Shown: positions 7,955 through 18,160, counted from the stretch's first letter. The stretch is 64,000 nucleotides of DNA from an uncultured Pseudomonas sp. (GCF_913774235.1 NZ_CAJYDW010000002.1:62001-126000); one strand, 5' to 3'. Numbers and translations: made by a program. Notes: generated from the sequence alone by a model not told the origin.

Positions 7955-8259
7955 AGATATCCATCCCAACGGATCGTCTGACCAAGGTAAGACGGGGAGA
8001 CATCGATTTCGCTGTATAAGCGAGGAGATGATGGCATCGAAACCCAATGTCCCTGGTAGCCAGAGCTCAAACCGCTGTTCTCTAGTGGCGCCTTGTCCTA
8101 GCATCGATAAGGCATCTTCCCCTGGAGAGGTTCCCTTCATGTACGCCTTCTGCTCCGAGCCTTTGACCCCGCTGATCGCCATGCCCTCAGCCTCCACTCT
8201 GGGCGCTGTGCGTACTCGGGCACAGCGGCGGCCTGCTCGGTCCGATAGGAAGGTTGTCC

Positions 8260-8616
8260 ATGTCCAAAGAGCTCCTGGGAATTTCCGCCATGGCGCTGAT
8301 GATCCTTGGCGAAGCCTGCATCATCTATGGTGAATTGGCCGCGGCGCGCCTGGCGTCCAGCGCGACCTTCGATTGGCGCGATGTTTTGCTGCTGGTGCTC
8401 TTCGCCTGCTTTTCAGGGCTCTGCCTGCTGCTGGCCTATGCCTTGGGATACCGGGCTACCGGTAATATCTGGCTGGTCGCGGTGGTCTCCGTTCTGGCCC
8501 TGTTGATCTGCGAGCCGGTACTCATCTGGCTGCTGTTCCACGAGCTGCCCGGTCGTGGCGCCTTGGTCGGTTTCATCCTAGGTGCCTTGGGACTGGCTGC
8601 GACAATCTGGCTCTGA
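8260..8616 (+). CDS. Small four-helix membrane protein, half-size DMT/EamA-like
   Basis: The 118-residue product has four evenly spaced hydrophobic segments, beginning LLGISAMALMILGEACIIYG and ending LVGFILGALGLAATIWL. That is half of an EamA-type drug/metabolite transporter, a size similar to ArnE/ArnF and other small DMT proteins that work as dimers. ATG 8260 is preferred because AGGAAGG at 8247-8253 lies 6 bases upstream; a TTG at 8254 would overlap that site. The gene stands alone between two repeat-bearing gaps, so context does not reveal a substrate. It could equally be an uncharacterised membrane protein unrelated to transport. Confidence 0.65.
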   Translation: MSKELLGISAMALMILGEACIIYGELAAARLASSATFDWRDVLLLVLFACFSGLCLLLAYALGYRATGNIWLVAVVSVLALLICEPVLIWLLFHELPGRGALVGFILGALGLAATIWL

Positions 8617-8637
8617 GCGCTGTAGGGTGCACTGCCC

Positions 8638-8700
8638 GATCGCGGCAATGGGCCGCTCCTACAGGAAAATCGAGCCCGAAGGAGCGGCCCATGGCCGCGA
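8638..8700. repeat. REP-like inverted pair (REPIN-type)
   Basis: A direct copy, GATCGCGGCAATGGGCCGCT onward, starts at 8638. An inverted copy, GGAGCGGCCCATGGCCGCGA, occupies 8681-8700. The two face each other across a ~17-base spacer, the head-to-tail arrangement of mobile REP doublets in Pseudomonas. The pair sits just after the half-DMT gene and just before the promoter region of the monooxygenase cluster. Confidence 0.75.
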
Positions 8701-8726
8701 TACCGACTCCGATGCCAAACTATTAA

Positions 8727-8766
8727 ATGCGCATAGTAGATAAATCGTGAATTAGGATATGCGCAT
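8727..8766. promoter_or_regulatory. Two ATGCGCAT palindromes 32 bp apart upstream of the SsuD-like gene
   Basis: The 8-bp palindrome ATGCGCAT occurs at 8727-8734 and 8759-8766, exactly 32 bases start to start (about three helical turns), inside an AT-rich stretch ~100 bases before the ATG at 8863. Repeated phased palindromes suggest a cooperative dimeric regulator. The LysR gene at the end of the cluster is an obvious but unproven candidate. No sigma-54 or clear sigma-70 core was recognised nearby. Confidence 0.45.
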
Positions 8767-8862
8767 AAAGAATTTCCTTCTTATGCCCCGTCTGCCTAAG
8801 GTGGACCCCAGCCAACGTCTTCCCAAAAGGCGTTCCCTTACCTAGGCACGGGATTCACCACC

Positions 8863-9951
8863 ATGAGCGTTCAATTCCTCGGCATGATCGGCCATCGCCT
8901 GACCTCGGAGATCATCGCCCCCTCCGGCCCCATCTTCGACAAGGGCTATGTCACCCGCTTCGCCCAGGCCCATGAGCAGGCCGGCTTCGATCGCATCCTG
9001 GTCGGTTATTGGTCCGATCAGCCCGATGGGTTCCTGGTCACCGCCCTGGCGGGGCAGGCCACGCAGACGCTCAAGTTCCTGCTAGCCCACCGTCCCGGTT
9101 TCGTTGCCCCGACCCTGGCGGCGCGCAAGCTCGCGACCCTCGATCATCTGCTCGACGGCCGCCTGGCGGTGCACATCATCAGTGGTGGCAGCGACGGGGA
9201 GCAGCGCAAGGACGGCGACTGGCTCGACCACGACCAGCGCTATGCCCGCACCGAGGAATTCCTCGATGTGGTGCGCCAGGAGTGGACCGCTACCCAGCCC
9301 TTCGATCACGAGGGCGAGCACTACCGTGTGGCGAATGGCTTCTCCGCCATCAAGCCGCTGCAGCAGCCGAGTCTGCCGGTCTACTTCGGCGGCTCCTCGC
9401 CTGCCGCTCTGCGGGTGGCCGGCAAGCACGCCGACGTCTTTGCGCTGTGGGGCGAATCCCTGGCCCAGACTCGCGAGACCATCGCCGCAGTGCGGGCCGA
9501 GGCGGCGCGCCACGGCCGCACGCCCAAGTTCAACGTCTCCTTTCGGCTGATCCTCGGCGATACCGAGAGCGAGGCCTGGGACAAGGCCGAAGCCATCCGG
9601 CAACAGGCCAAGGCACGCCTGGCGGCAGACGGCGCCGTGCATCCGGCCAAGCCGGAGGCGGTCGGCGCGCAGCGCCTGCGCGACACCGTGGCGCTGGGCG
9701 ACCGGGTAGACCGCCGGCTTTGGACTGGCATCGCCGCCCTGGTGGGCGGTGGGCACAACTCCACTGCGTTGGTCGGCACCGCCGAACAGGTCGCCGATGC
9801 CCTGCTGGATTACTACGATCTGGGTGTCGACAGCTTCCTGATCCGCGGCTTCGATCCGCTCAACGATGCCGTCGAATATGGCCGCGAACTGATTCCCCTG
9901 ACCCGTCAGAAGGTCGCCGCGCGCCTGGCCGGTGCCCGGCGCACCGGCTGA
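8863..9951 (+). CDS. FMNH2-dependent alkanesulfonate monooxygenase-like LLM flavin enzyme (SsuD-like)
   Basis: This 362-residue bacterial-luciferase-like monooxygenase would use FMNH2 and O2 to cleave the C-S bond of a sulfonate, giving sulfite and an aldehyde. Family landmarks include the N-terminal barrel strand VQFLGMIGHR, the conserved PTLAARKLATLDHLLDGRLAVHIISGG (the N/H-I-x-S-G-G flavin site of SsuD-type enzymes), RYARTEEFLDVVRQEW and LPVYFGGSSPAALRVAGKHADVFALWGE. Length is close to SsuD (381). It lies alone with its own upstream region and is followed 70 bases later by a binding-protein gene. No SsuE-type reductase is present in the window. SfnG-like methanesulfinate/sulfone activity is an alternative. 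Confidence 0.87.
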   Translation: MSVQFLGMIGHRLTSEIIAPSGPIFDKGYVTRFAQAHEQAGFDRILVGYWSDQPDGFLVTALAGQATQTLKFLLAHRPGFVAPTLAARKLATLDHLLDGRLAVHIISGGSDGEQRKDGDWLDHDQRYARTEEFLDVVRQEWTATQPFDHEGEHYRVANGFSAIKPLQQPSLPVYFGGSSPAALRVAGKHADVFALWGESLAQTRETIAAVRAEAARHGRTPKFNVSFRLILGDTESEAWDKAEAIRQQAKARLAADGAVHPAKPEAVGAQRLRDTVALGDRVDRRLWTGIAALVGGGHNSTALVGTAEQVADALLDYYDLGVDSFLIRGFDPLNDAVEYGRELIPLTRQKVAARLAGARRTG

Positions 9952-10021
9952 CGCTTGCAGACCCACCCACCGCGCGACCGTACCCACGGAGCGCTCCCGA
10001 TACCCTCGAGGAGACGCCTTC

Positions 10022-10969
10022 GTGAACAAGGGATTGCTATTCGCCGCCGGCCTGTTGGCTGGCACCATTACCAGCCTGGCCCAGGCGGTCACCCTCACCA
10101 TCGGTGACCAGTTCTACTACAGCAGCACCCTGCTGGAGCAGGCGGGCGAACTGAAGGACCTGCCGTACCAAATCGAATGGAAGAGATTCAACGCCGGTGG
10201 CCCGGTGGTGGAGGCGCTCAATGTCGGCTCCATCGACCTGGGCATCGTCGGCGATACCCCGGTGATCGCCCTGGCGGCCCGCGGTGGCCCGGTCAAGGTG
10301 GTGGCGGTAACCCGCAATCGCCCGGACGGCACCGCCATCGTGGTCGGCAAGGACTCGCCGATCAAGACCGTGGCCGATCTCGCCGGCAAGCGCGTGGCCA
10401 TCTGGAAGGGCTCCTGGAGCCAGCAACTGGTCTACTCGGCGCTGGAACAGGCCGGGCTGCCCAGCGACGCCCCGCGCTATAGCTACCTGATGCCTACCGA
10501 GGCGGTCGCCGCCCTGAGTCAGGGCACGCTCGACGCCACCGCGACCTGGGAACCCTACGTCAGCATGGTGGAGCGCCAGGGTGGTCGGGTACTGGTCACC
10601 GCCAAGGACCTGATGCCGGCGCCGGTCTATGTGGTGGCCAACACCAACCACCTGGACGAGAACCGCGCCGCCATCGGCGATTTTGTCGCCCGCCTGCAAC
10701 GCGCCCGCAGCTGGGCGCGCGACCACGTCGACGTCTATTCCCAGGCCTGGGCCAAGCGCAACAACTCCGATCCGGCCATCGCCGAACGCTGGTTCCGCCG
10801 GGATGCGACCTGGGTCGAACCGATCAGCGCCCAGACCCTCAGCGACGGTCAGAAGACCGCCGATTTCCTGGTCAAGGCCGGGGTGCTGCAGCAGCCCTAT
10901 GACGTCAAGACGCTCTATGACCAGAGTTTCAACCGTTATCTGCAGACGCCCCGGGAGGCCAGCCGATGA
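10022..10969 (+). CDS. ABC transporter substrate-binding protein (SsuA-like), paralogue 1 of the DszA/DszC-type module
   Basis: The 315-residue product has a signal peptide, MNKGLLFAAGLLAGTITSLAQA, then VTLTIGDQ. The GTG at 10022 is chosen because GAGGAG at 10008-10013 precedes it; upstream in-frame codons give no leader. Motifs shared with the gene at 13486 include the LPYQ-EWK stretch, ALNVGS-DLG and VAIWKGSWSQQL, and 37 bases are identical between the two genes (10394-10430 and 13855-13891). The last four bases overlap the start of the DszA/NtaA-like gene (ATGA), so expression is coupled. It has no permease or ATPase beside it and may share the ABC core of a neighbouring operon. The ligand is presumed to be an organosulfur compound. 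Confidence 0.85.
   Translation: MNKGLLFAAGLLAGTITSLAQAVTLTIGDQFYYSSTLLEQAGELKDLPYQIEWKRFNAGGPVVEALNVGSIDLGIVGDTPVIALAARGGPVKVVAVTRNRPDGTAIVVGKDSPIKTVADLAGKRVAIWKGSWSQQLVYSALEQAGLPSDAPRYSYLMPTEAVAALSQGTLDATATWEPYVSMVERQGGRVLVTAKDLMPAPVYVVANTNHLDENRAAIGDFVARLQRARSWARDHVDVYSQAWAKRNNSDPAIAERWFRRDATWVEPISAQTLSDGQKTADFLVKAGVLQQPYDVKTLYDQSFNRYLQTPREASR
10394..10430 (+). repeat. 37-bp direct repeat, copy 1 (inside binding-protein paralogue 1)
   Basis: These 37 bases are identical to 13855-13891 and encode the VAIWKGSWSQQL segment in both binding proteins. The copies flank the two oxygenase genes in direct orientation, so recombination between them would delete the oxygenases and leave one hybrid binding-protein gene. 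Confidence 0.85.
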
Positions 10970-12291
10970 GTCGTCAACTGCACCTTGCCGGCTTTCTGCT
11001 GGCCGGTCCCGTCGTTCATAGCCACGCCGTCTGGCGCCACCCCGAGACCCAGGGCGACTTCCTCGACCCGGACTACTATGCGCGCGCGGCCAAGGCGCTG
11101 GAGGAGGGGCTGTTCGACTTCCTGTTCTTCGCCGACCGCCTGGCCGTGGGCGACCAGCTCGGCGGCTCGCGGGAGACCGCCCTGCGCCTGGGCGCCCAGG
11201 ACGCCACCCGACTCGATCCGCTGCCACTACTGTCCTATCTGGTAGCCCATACCCGCCGCCTCGGCCTGGGCTGCACCCGTTCCACCACCTACTACGAACC
11301 GGCCCATGTGGCGCGGGCCTTCGCCACCCTCGATCACCTGTCCCGCGGGCGGGCGGCCTGGAATATCGTCACCTCGATGAACGACAGCGAAGGCCGGCTG
11401 TTCGGCAAGGAGCGCCACCTGGAACACGACCTGCGCTACGACCGCGCCGACGAATTCGTCGAGGTGGCGGTCGAGCTCTGGCGCAGCTGGGGGCCGCAGG
11501 CCCTGCACCTGGATCGGGAAGCCGGGGTGCTGGCCGATCCGGCGCAGGTGCGCTCTCTGAATCACCGTGGCGATTGGTTCCGCGTGGAAGGTCCACTCAA
11601 TATCCCGCGCAGCCCCCAGGGGCGGCCGGTGTTGATCCAGGCCGGCTCCAGCGGTCGCGGCCGTCGCTTCGGCGCGCGTTGGGCCGAGGCCATCTTCACT
11701 ATCCAGCCGAATCTGGCCGCCATGCGCGCCTTTCGCGACGATGTCCGCCGCCAGGTGCTGGAGCAGGGGCGCTCTCCCGACGGCTGCAAGATCCTCACCT
11801 CGGTGATGCCCTTCATCGGTGGCAGCGAAGCCGAGGCTCGGGCCAAGCAGGAGCGACACAACGCCCTGGCGCAACCCGAGGTGGGGCTGATCACCCTCTG
11901 CTCCCAGCTCAATATCGACCTGTCGCGCTTCACCCTGGATACCTCCTTGGGTGAGGTGGTCGAGGTCGGCAAACTGCCATTGGCCGCCGCTGAGAAGCTC
12001 TCGGCGTTCGGCCCACGAACGACGCTGGCCGAACTCGGCCGCAGCTATGCCGCCAGCGTCCGCGTACCGCAGCTGGTGGGTACCGGCGCGCAGATCGCCG
12101 AACAGTTGGCCGAGCTGTTCGAGGCCGGTGGCTGCGATGGCTTCGTGATTTCCCCCGGCTACCTGCCGGGCTCCTTCGTCGAGTTCAGCGAGAGCGTGGT
12201 GCCGCACCTGCAGCGCCGCGGCCTGTTCCGACGCCAGTACCAGGGCGAGACCCTGAGAGATCACCTGGGCCTCGGCCCGCTGGAGGACTAG
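10966..12291 (+). CDS. LLM flavin-dependent monooxygenase, NtaA/SnaA/DszA family
   Basis: This 441-residue enzyme belongs to the reduced-flavin-dependent two-component monooxygenases typified by nitrilotriacetate monooxygenase A and dibenzothiophene-sulfone monooxygenase DszA. Diagnostic stretches are the N-terminal HSHAVWRHPETQ, the loop FLFFADRLAVGD, RLGLGCTRSTTYYEPAHVARAFATLDHLSRGRAAWNIVTS (truncated here: T-S-x-N follows), and HDLRYDRADEFVEV. It should attack a C-S or C-N bond using FMNH2 supplied by an unlinked reductase. It overlaps the binding-protein gene by four bases and its stop directly abuts the next ATG, so it sits mid-operon. Clustering with sulfonate transporters favours organosulfur over aminopolycarboxylate substrates. 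Confidence 0.88.
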   Translation: MSRQLHLAGFLLAGPVVHSHAVWRHPETQGDFLDPDYYARAAKALEEGLFDFLFFADRLAVGDQLGGSRETALRLGAQDATRLDPLPLLSYLVAHTRRLGLGCTRSTTYYEPAHVARAFATLDHLSRGRAAWNIVTSMNDSEGRLFGKERHLEHDLRYDRADEFVEVAVELWRSWGPQALHLDREAGVLADPAQVRSLNHRGDWFRVEGPLNIPRSPQGRPVLIQAGSSGRGRRFGARWAEAIFTIQPNLAAMRAFRDDVRRQVLEQGRSPDGCKILTSVMPFIGGSEAEARAKQERHNALAQPEVGLITLCSQLNIDLSRFTLDTSLGEVVEVGKLPLAAAEKLSAFGPRTTLAELGRSYAASVRVPQLVGTGAQIAEQLAELFEAGGCDGFVISPGYLPGSFVEFSESVVPHLQRRGLFRRQYQGETLRDHLGLGPLED

Positions 12292-13473
12292 ATGAGTACG
12301 ATCAAGGATGCCGACGGCTGGTTGGGCCTGGCCGGTGAAATAGCCGCGGAGTTCGCCGCCCAGGTAGTGGCCGACGAGCGCGACCGGGTCCGCCCCGACG
12401 CCCAGTTGCAAAGACTGAAGGACAGTGGCCTGACCAACCTGCTGATCCCGACACGCCTCGGCGGTGCCGGCCAGCCTTGGTCACTGGCCACGCGGGTGCT
12501 GCGCGAGATAGCTGCCGGCGATGGCTCGGTGGGCCTGCTGTTTGGTTATCACCTGCTCAACACCGTCAACCTGCGCCGCGAACCCCAGCCCCGGCGTGAC
12601 CTTTTGCTCGCGGAGATCGCCGAAGGCCGGCTATGGCTGGCCGGGGTGGTCAATCCCCGTGATGACGACATCCTCGCCACGCCGCTCGCTGGCGGTGGCT
12701 ATCGCCTGACCGGACGCAAGGGTTTCTGCAGCGGCGCGGCCTTCGCCGATCGGCTCACCATCAGTGCCCGGGATCGGGAAAGTGGCGCGCGGCTGATGAT
12801 CACCCTGCCAGCGGATCGGCCAGGGCTGGCCTATGCCGACGACTGGGATCACTTCGGGGTGGCCCGCAGCGACAGCGGCAGTTTCACCCTTACCGAGGTT
12901 TGGGTCAGCGCCGAGGAAGCCCAGGTCTGCGACCTGGAAGACGCGGGTGACTTCGCGGCGGTGATCCGTACCCCGGTCAACCAGTCCGCCTTCACCCAGT
13001 ACTACCTGGGCGCGGCCCAGGGTGCCCTGCGCGAGGCACGGCGCTATCTGCATGAAGAGGCGCGGCCCTGGGTGCATTCGCTGGCCGCCAGCGCCAGCGA
13101 GGACCAACTGGTGCTGAGCCAGGTGGGCGAACTCTGGATCGCCCTACAAGGTGCCGTGGCCCTGGCCGACGTGGCAGCGCAGCGGGTGGATGCCTTGCTC
13201 GCGGCCGATGACGCCTTCACCGCCGAGCTGCGGGGCGAAACGGCCATTGCCGTGGCCAGCGCCAAGGTGCTGGCGGCCCGTACCGCCCTGGACGTGACCA
13301 CCCGGGTATTCGATGCCCTGGGCGCCCGCGCCACCCACAACCGCCTCGGTCTGGATCGCTTCTGGCGCGACGTGCGCACCCATAGCCTGCACGATCCGCT
13401 GGCCTACAAGGTGCTGGAGGTTGGCCGCTATGCGGTCAATCGCCAGTACCCCGACATCCGCGCCTATACCTGA
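12292..13473 (+). CDS. Acyl-CoA dehydrogenase-fold flavin monooxygenase (DszC/SfnB-like)
   Basis: The 393-residue protein has the three-domain acyl-CoA dehydrogenase fold. The N-terminal helical part holds LKDSGLTNLLIPTRLGGAG. The middle beta domain contains GRKGFCSGAAFADRLTISAR and SDSGSFTLTEVWVSAEEA. The C-terminal helical part has VTTRVFDALGARATHNRLGLDRFWRDVRTHSLHDPLAYK. The C-terminal RD-x-RTHSLHDP motif is typical of the DszC/SfnB/hydroxylase branch, which uses reduced flavin and oxygen rather than acyl-CoA. DszC oxidises sulfides to sulfones; SfnB acts in dimethyl-sulfone use. The ATG follows directly after the previous TAG, so the two oxygenases are tightly coupled. Confidence 0.85.
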   Translation: MSTIKDADGWLGLAGEIAAEFAAQVVADERDRVRPDAQLQRLKDSGLTNLLIPTRLGGAGQPWSLATRVLREIAAGDGSVGLLFGYHLLNTVNLRREPQPRRDLLLAEIAEGRLWLAGVVNPRDDDILATPLAGGGYRLTGRKGFCSGAAFADRLTISARDRESGARLMITLPADRPGLAYADDWDHFGVARSDSGSFTLTEVWVSAEEAQVCDLEDAGDFAAVIRTPVNQSAFTQYYLGAAQGALREARRYLHEEARPWVHSLAASASEDQLVLSQVGELWIALQGAVALADVAAQRVDALLAADDAFTAELRGETAIAVASAKVLAARTALDVTTRVFDALGARATHNRLGLDRFWRDVRTHSLHDPLAYKVLEVGRYAVNRQYPDIRAYT

Positions 13474-13485
13474 CGAGAACCTCCC

Positions 13486-14445
13486 ATGCTGCGCAAGACC
13501 CTCGCGAGTCTCACTCTTGGCCTGCTGGCCACCACCCAGGCACTGGCCACCAGCCTGGTGGTGGGCGACCAGAGCTACAACACCCGCACCGTGATGGAAG
13601 CGGCCGGGGTACTGCACGACCTGCCGTACCAACTGGAATGGAAGCAATTCACCGCTGGCTCGCCGGTGGCCGAGGCCCTCAACGTCGGCAGCCTCGACCT
13701 GGGCCTTCTGGGCGATGCGCCGCCGCTATTCCTGGGTGCCCTGGGCGCACCGATCAGGGTGGTCGGCATCAGCCGCCAGAGTCTGGACGGCGTGGCGGTG
13801 CTGGTGCGCGGCGATTCCAGCATCCACAGCCTGGCGGATTTGCCGGGCAAGACGGTGGCCATCTGGAAGGGCTCCTGGAGCCAGCAACTGGCACTGTCCG
13901 CGCTGGACCGCGCGGGTGTGCCGCGCGATAAGGTGAGCTTTCGCTATCTCAACGCTCTGGATGCCTCCCACGCCCTGGAAGGCGGCTCGGTGGACGCCAT
14001 CGCCACCTGGGAGCCCTATGTCACCCAGGCCCAGCGCCAGGGCGCTCGGGTGCTCACCACCGCCGAAGGGCTGATCCCGGCGCAGAGCTTCGTGGTCGCC
14101 AGTCAAGGGGCGCTGGACGATGCTGCCAAGCACCAGGCCATTGCCGACTTCCTCCAGCGACTGCAGCAGGCGCGCACCTGGGCCAATGCCGATCCCGAGC
14201 ACACGGCGCGCTACGCCAGCGCCTGGGCCGAGCACACCCGCGCCGACGCTGCCATCGCCCAGGCCTGGTTCGCTCGGGCGCGCACCGCTATCGGACCGGT
14301 CACCCCGGAGTCCATCGCCCAGGCCCAGCGTACCGTCGACTTCTTCGCCGCTGAAGGTCTGGTCAAGGGCTACGACGCCAACCGCCTGTTCTACGACGGT
14401 TTCGACACCAGTCTGGCGCCGCCAACGCAGACGGCGCAGCGCTGA
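13486..14445 (+). CDS. ABC transporter substrate-binding protein (SsuA-like), paralogue 2
   Basis: This 319-residue protein has a signal peptide, MLRKTLASLTLGLLATTQALA, then TSLVVGDQ. It closely resembles the product of the gene at 10022, with the same order of LPYQ-EWK-F-AG-PV-EALNVGS-DLG, VAIWKGSWSQQL, AIATWEPYV and RVLTTAEGLIPA. It begins 12 bases after the DszC/SfnB-like gene and ends the co-directional set before the regulator. Two paralogous binding proteins in one operon without a permease or ATPase suggest two ligands, or oxidation states of one ligand, that share a transporter encoded elsewhere, for example at 1-2172 or 4001-7696. Confidence 0.85.
   Translation: MLRKTLASLTLGLLATTQALATSLVVGDQSYNTRTVMEAAGVLHDLPYQLEWKQFTAGSPVAEALNVGSLDLGLLGDAPPLFLGALGAPIRVVGISRQSLDGVAVLVRGDSSIHSLADLPGKTVAIWKGSWSQQLALSALDRAGVPRDKVSFRYLNALDASHALEGGSVDAIATWEPYVTQAQRQGARVLTTAEGLIPAQSFVVASQGALDDAAKHQAIADFLQRLQQARTWANADPEHTARYASAWAEHTRADAAIAQAWFARARTAIGPVTPESIAQAQRTVDFFAAEGLVKGYDANRLFYDGFDTSLAPPTQTAQR
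13855..13891 (+). repeat. 37-bp direct repeat, copy 2 (inside binding-protein paralogue 2)
   Basis: Identical over 37 bases to 10394-10430. The match ends abruptly on both sides, although both genes stay similar at protein level. That pattern suggests strong local constraint or a short gene-conversion tract. Confidence 0.85.
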
Positions 14446-14519
14446 GCCCGATACCGATGAAGAGGCGTTGCGTTATGCTTGGAGCGCATGTCCAGCAGCC
14501 GGAACTCAGACGCCTCCTC

Positions 14520-15413
14520 ATGAAGACCGACGATATCGAAGCCTTTGTCGCGGTGATCCGCAGCGGTTCACTCAATGCCGCCGCCCAGTCTCTGGGGCTG
14601 ACCCAGCCGGCCATTACCCGGCGCCTGCAGAGCCTGGAGCAGGACCTGGGCGTCGAGTTGCTCGACCGCCATACCAAGCCGCTCAAGCCGACGCGTCTGG
14701 GCCAGGAGGTCTATGGGCATTGCCGCGCCATCCTGCGCGAGATGGATGCCCTGCGCGAGCGGGTGGCCGGCGACGCGCCCCCCTCCGGGCTGTTGCGTCT
14801 GGGCGTGCCCCAGACCCTGGGCGATGCCCTATTACTGGAAGCCGTGAAAGACATCCGCACCCGCTACCCGGAGCTACGCACCCAGGTGGCGACGGGGTGG
14901 GGCGGTGTGCTGGTCAGCCGTATCGAGCACGGCGAGCTGGACGGCGCCCTGGTGCTGTTCCCGGCCAACAAGGTGTTTCCTCACGGCGTCGAGGCCCAGG
15001 CCTTGGGCGCCATGCCCTTGCAGGTGGTCTGCGCGCGCGACCAGGCGCCGGCCAAGGCCCAGCGCCTGGCCGATATCCAGGGACAGGGCTGGGTGCTCAA
15101 TCCCGACGGCTGCGGCTTTCGCGCCAGTCTGCAACGCACCCTGGCCGAGCAGGGCCAGGCGCTACGCATCAACCTGGAGACCTACGGTACCGAACTCCAA
15201 CTCGGTCTGGTCGCCGACGGCCAGGGCCTCGGCCTGGTCCCGGCACCGCTGCTGGCGCGCAGCGCTCACCGCGAACGTCTGGCGGCCATCCCGCTGAAGG
15301 ACTTCAAGCCGGAAATCCAGCTGTGGCTGATCCACCCGCGCTTTCTCGGGCCGTTGCAGGAGGTGGTGGAGGGGTTCGGGCGGGATGCCAGCCGTCTGTT
15401 GGCAACTGGCTGA
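14520..15413 (+). CDS. LysR family transcriptional regulator of the sulfur cluster
   Basis: This 297-residue regulator begins with the classical LysR helix-turn-helix: KTDDIEAFVAVIRSGSLNAAAQSLGLTQPAITRRLQSLEQ, split here as IEAFVAVIRSGSLNAAAQ and LTQPAITRRLQSLE. An effector-binding domain follows, with segments such as GLLRLGVPQTLGDALLLE and GQGLGLVPAPLLARS. ATG 14520 is chosen because it puts the HTH at residue ~5, as usual; the in-frame ATGs at 14457 and 14475 would add a non-conserved extension, and a possible -10 TATGCT lies at 14474-14479. It is the last gene of the accessory region and is co-directional with it. It probably senses an intermediate of sulfur assimilation; that is inferred from position. 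Confidence 0.85.
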   Translation: MKTDDIEAFVAVIRSGSLNAAAQSLGLTQPAITRRLQSLEQDLGVELLDRHTKPLKPTRLGQEVYGHCRAILREMDALRERVAGDAPPSGLLRLGVPQTLGDALLLEAVKDIRTRYPELRTQVATGWGGVLVSRIEHGELDGALVLFPANKVFPHGVEAQALGAMPLQVVCARDQAPAKAQRLADIQGQGWVLNPDGCGFRASLQRTLAEQGQALRINLETYGTELQLGLVADGQGLGLVPAPLLARSAHRERLAAIPLKDFKPEIQLWLIHPRFLGPLQEVVEGFGRDASRLLATG

Positions 15414-15418
15414 CAGCA

Positions 15419-15449
15419 AAACGCCCGGCAGCCAGGCTACCGGGCGTTC
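15419..15449. terminator. Bidirectional hairpin between the lysR gene and acnA
   Basis: AACGCCCGG (15420-15428) pairs perfectly with CCGGGCGTT (15440-15448) across an 11-base loop that can itself pair partly. It sits between the convergent ends of the LysR gene and acnA. An A-run precedes it (15418-15421), giving a U-run for the acnA transcript; there is no clear T-run for the other direction. Confidence 0.75.
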
Positions 15450-15460
15450 GTCGAGCCGGC

Positions 15461-18160
<2,700 letters not shown>

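Larger units (their letters stand above)
7697..8259. other. 563-base intergenic region rich in dispersed repeats, no convincing gene
   Basis: The region holds a 10-bp inverted repeat (7713-7722 with 7754-7763), a 9-bp hairpin with a CCCTCTCCC arm (7818-7838) and one REP-like palindrome (7928-7954). Open frames exist on both strands but have uneven composition and lack a properly spaced ribosome-binding site. The last ~200 bases carry no recognisable feature other than the ribosome-binding site of the next gene. Confidence 0.6.

Noticed and set aside
7949-8197. 82-codon minus-strand ORF in the repeat-rich gap
   Set aside because: No ribosome-binding site and no domain; overlaps a REP-like element and has mixed codon usage.
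8029-8333. Possible small gene starting at the ATG pair near 8029 after GAGGAG
   Set aside because: The GAGGAG touches the ATG, leaving no spacer, and the frame runs into the half-DMT gene on a different reading frame without any recognisable domain.
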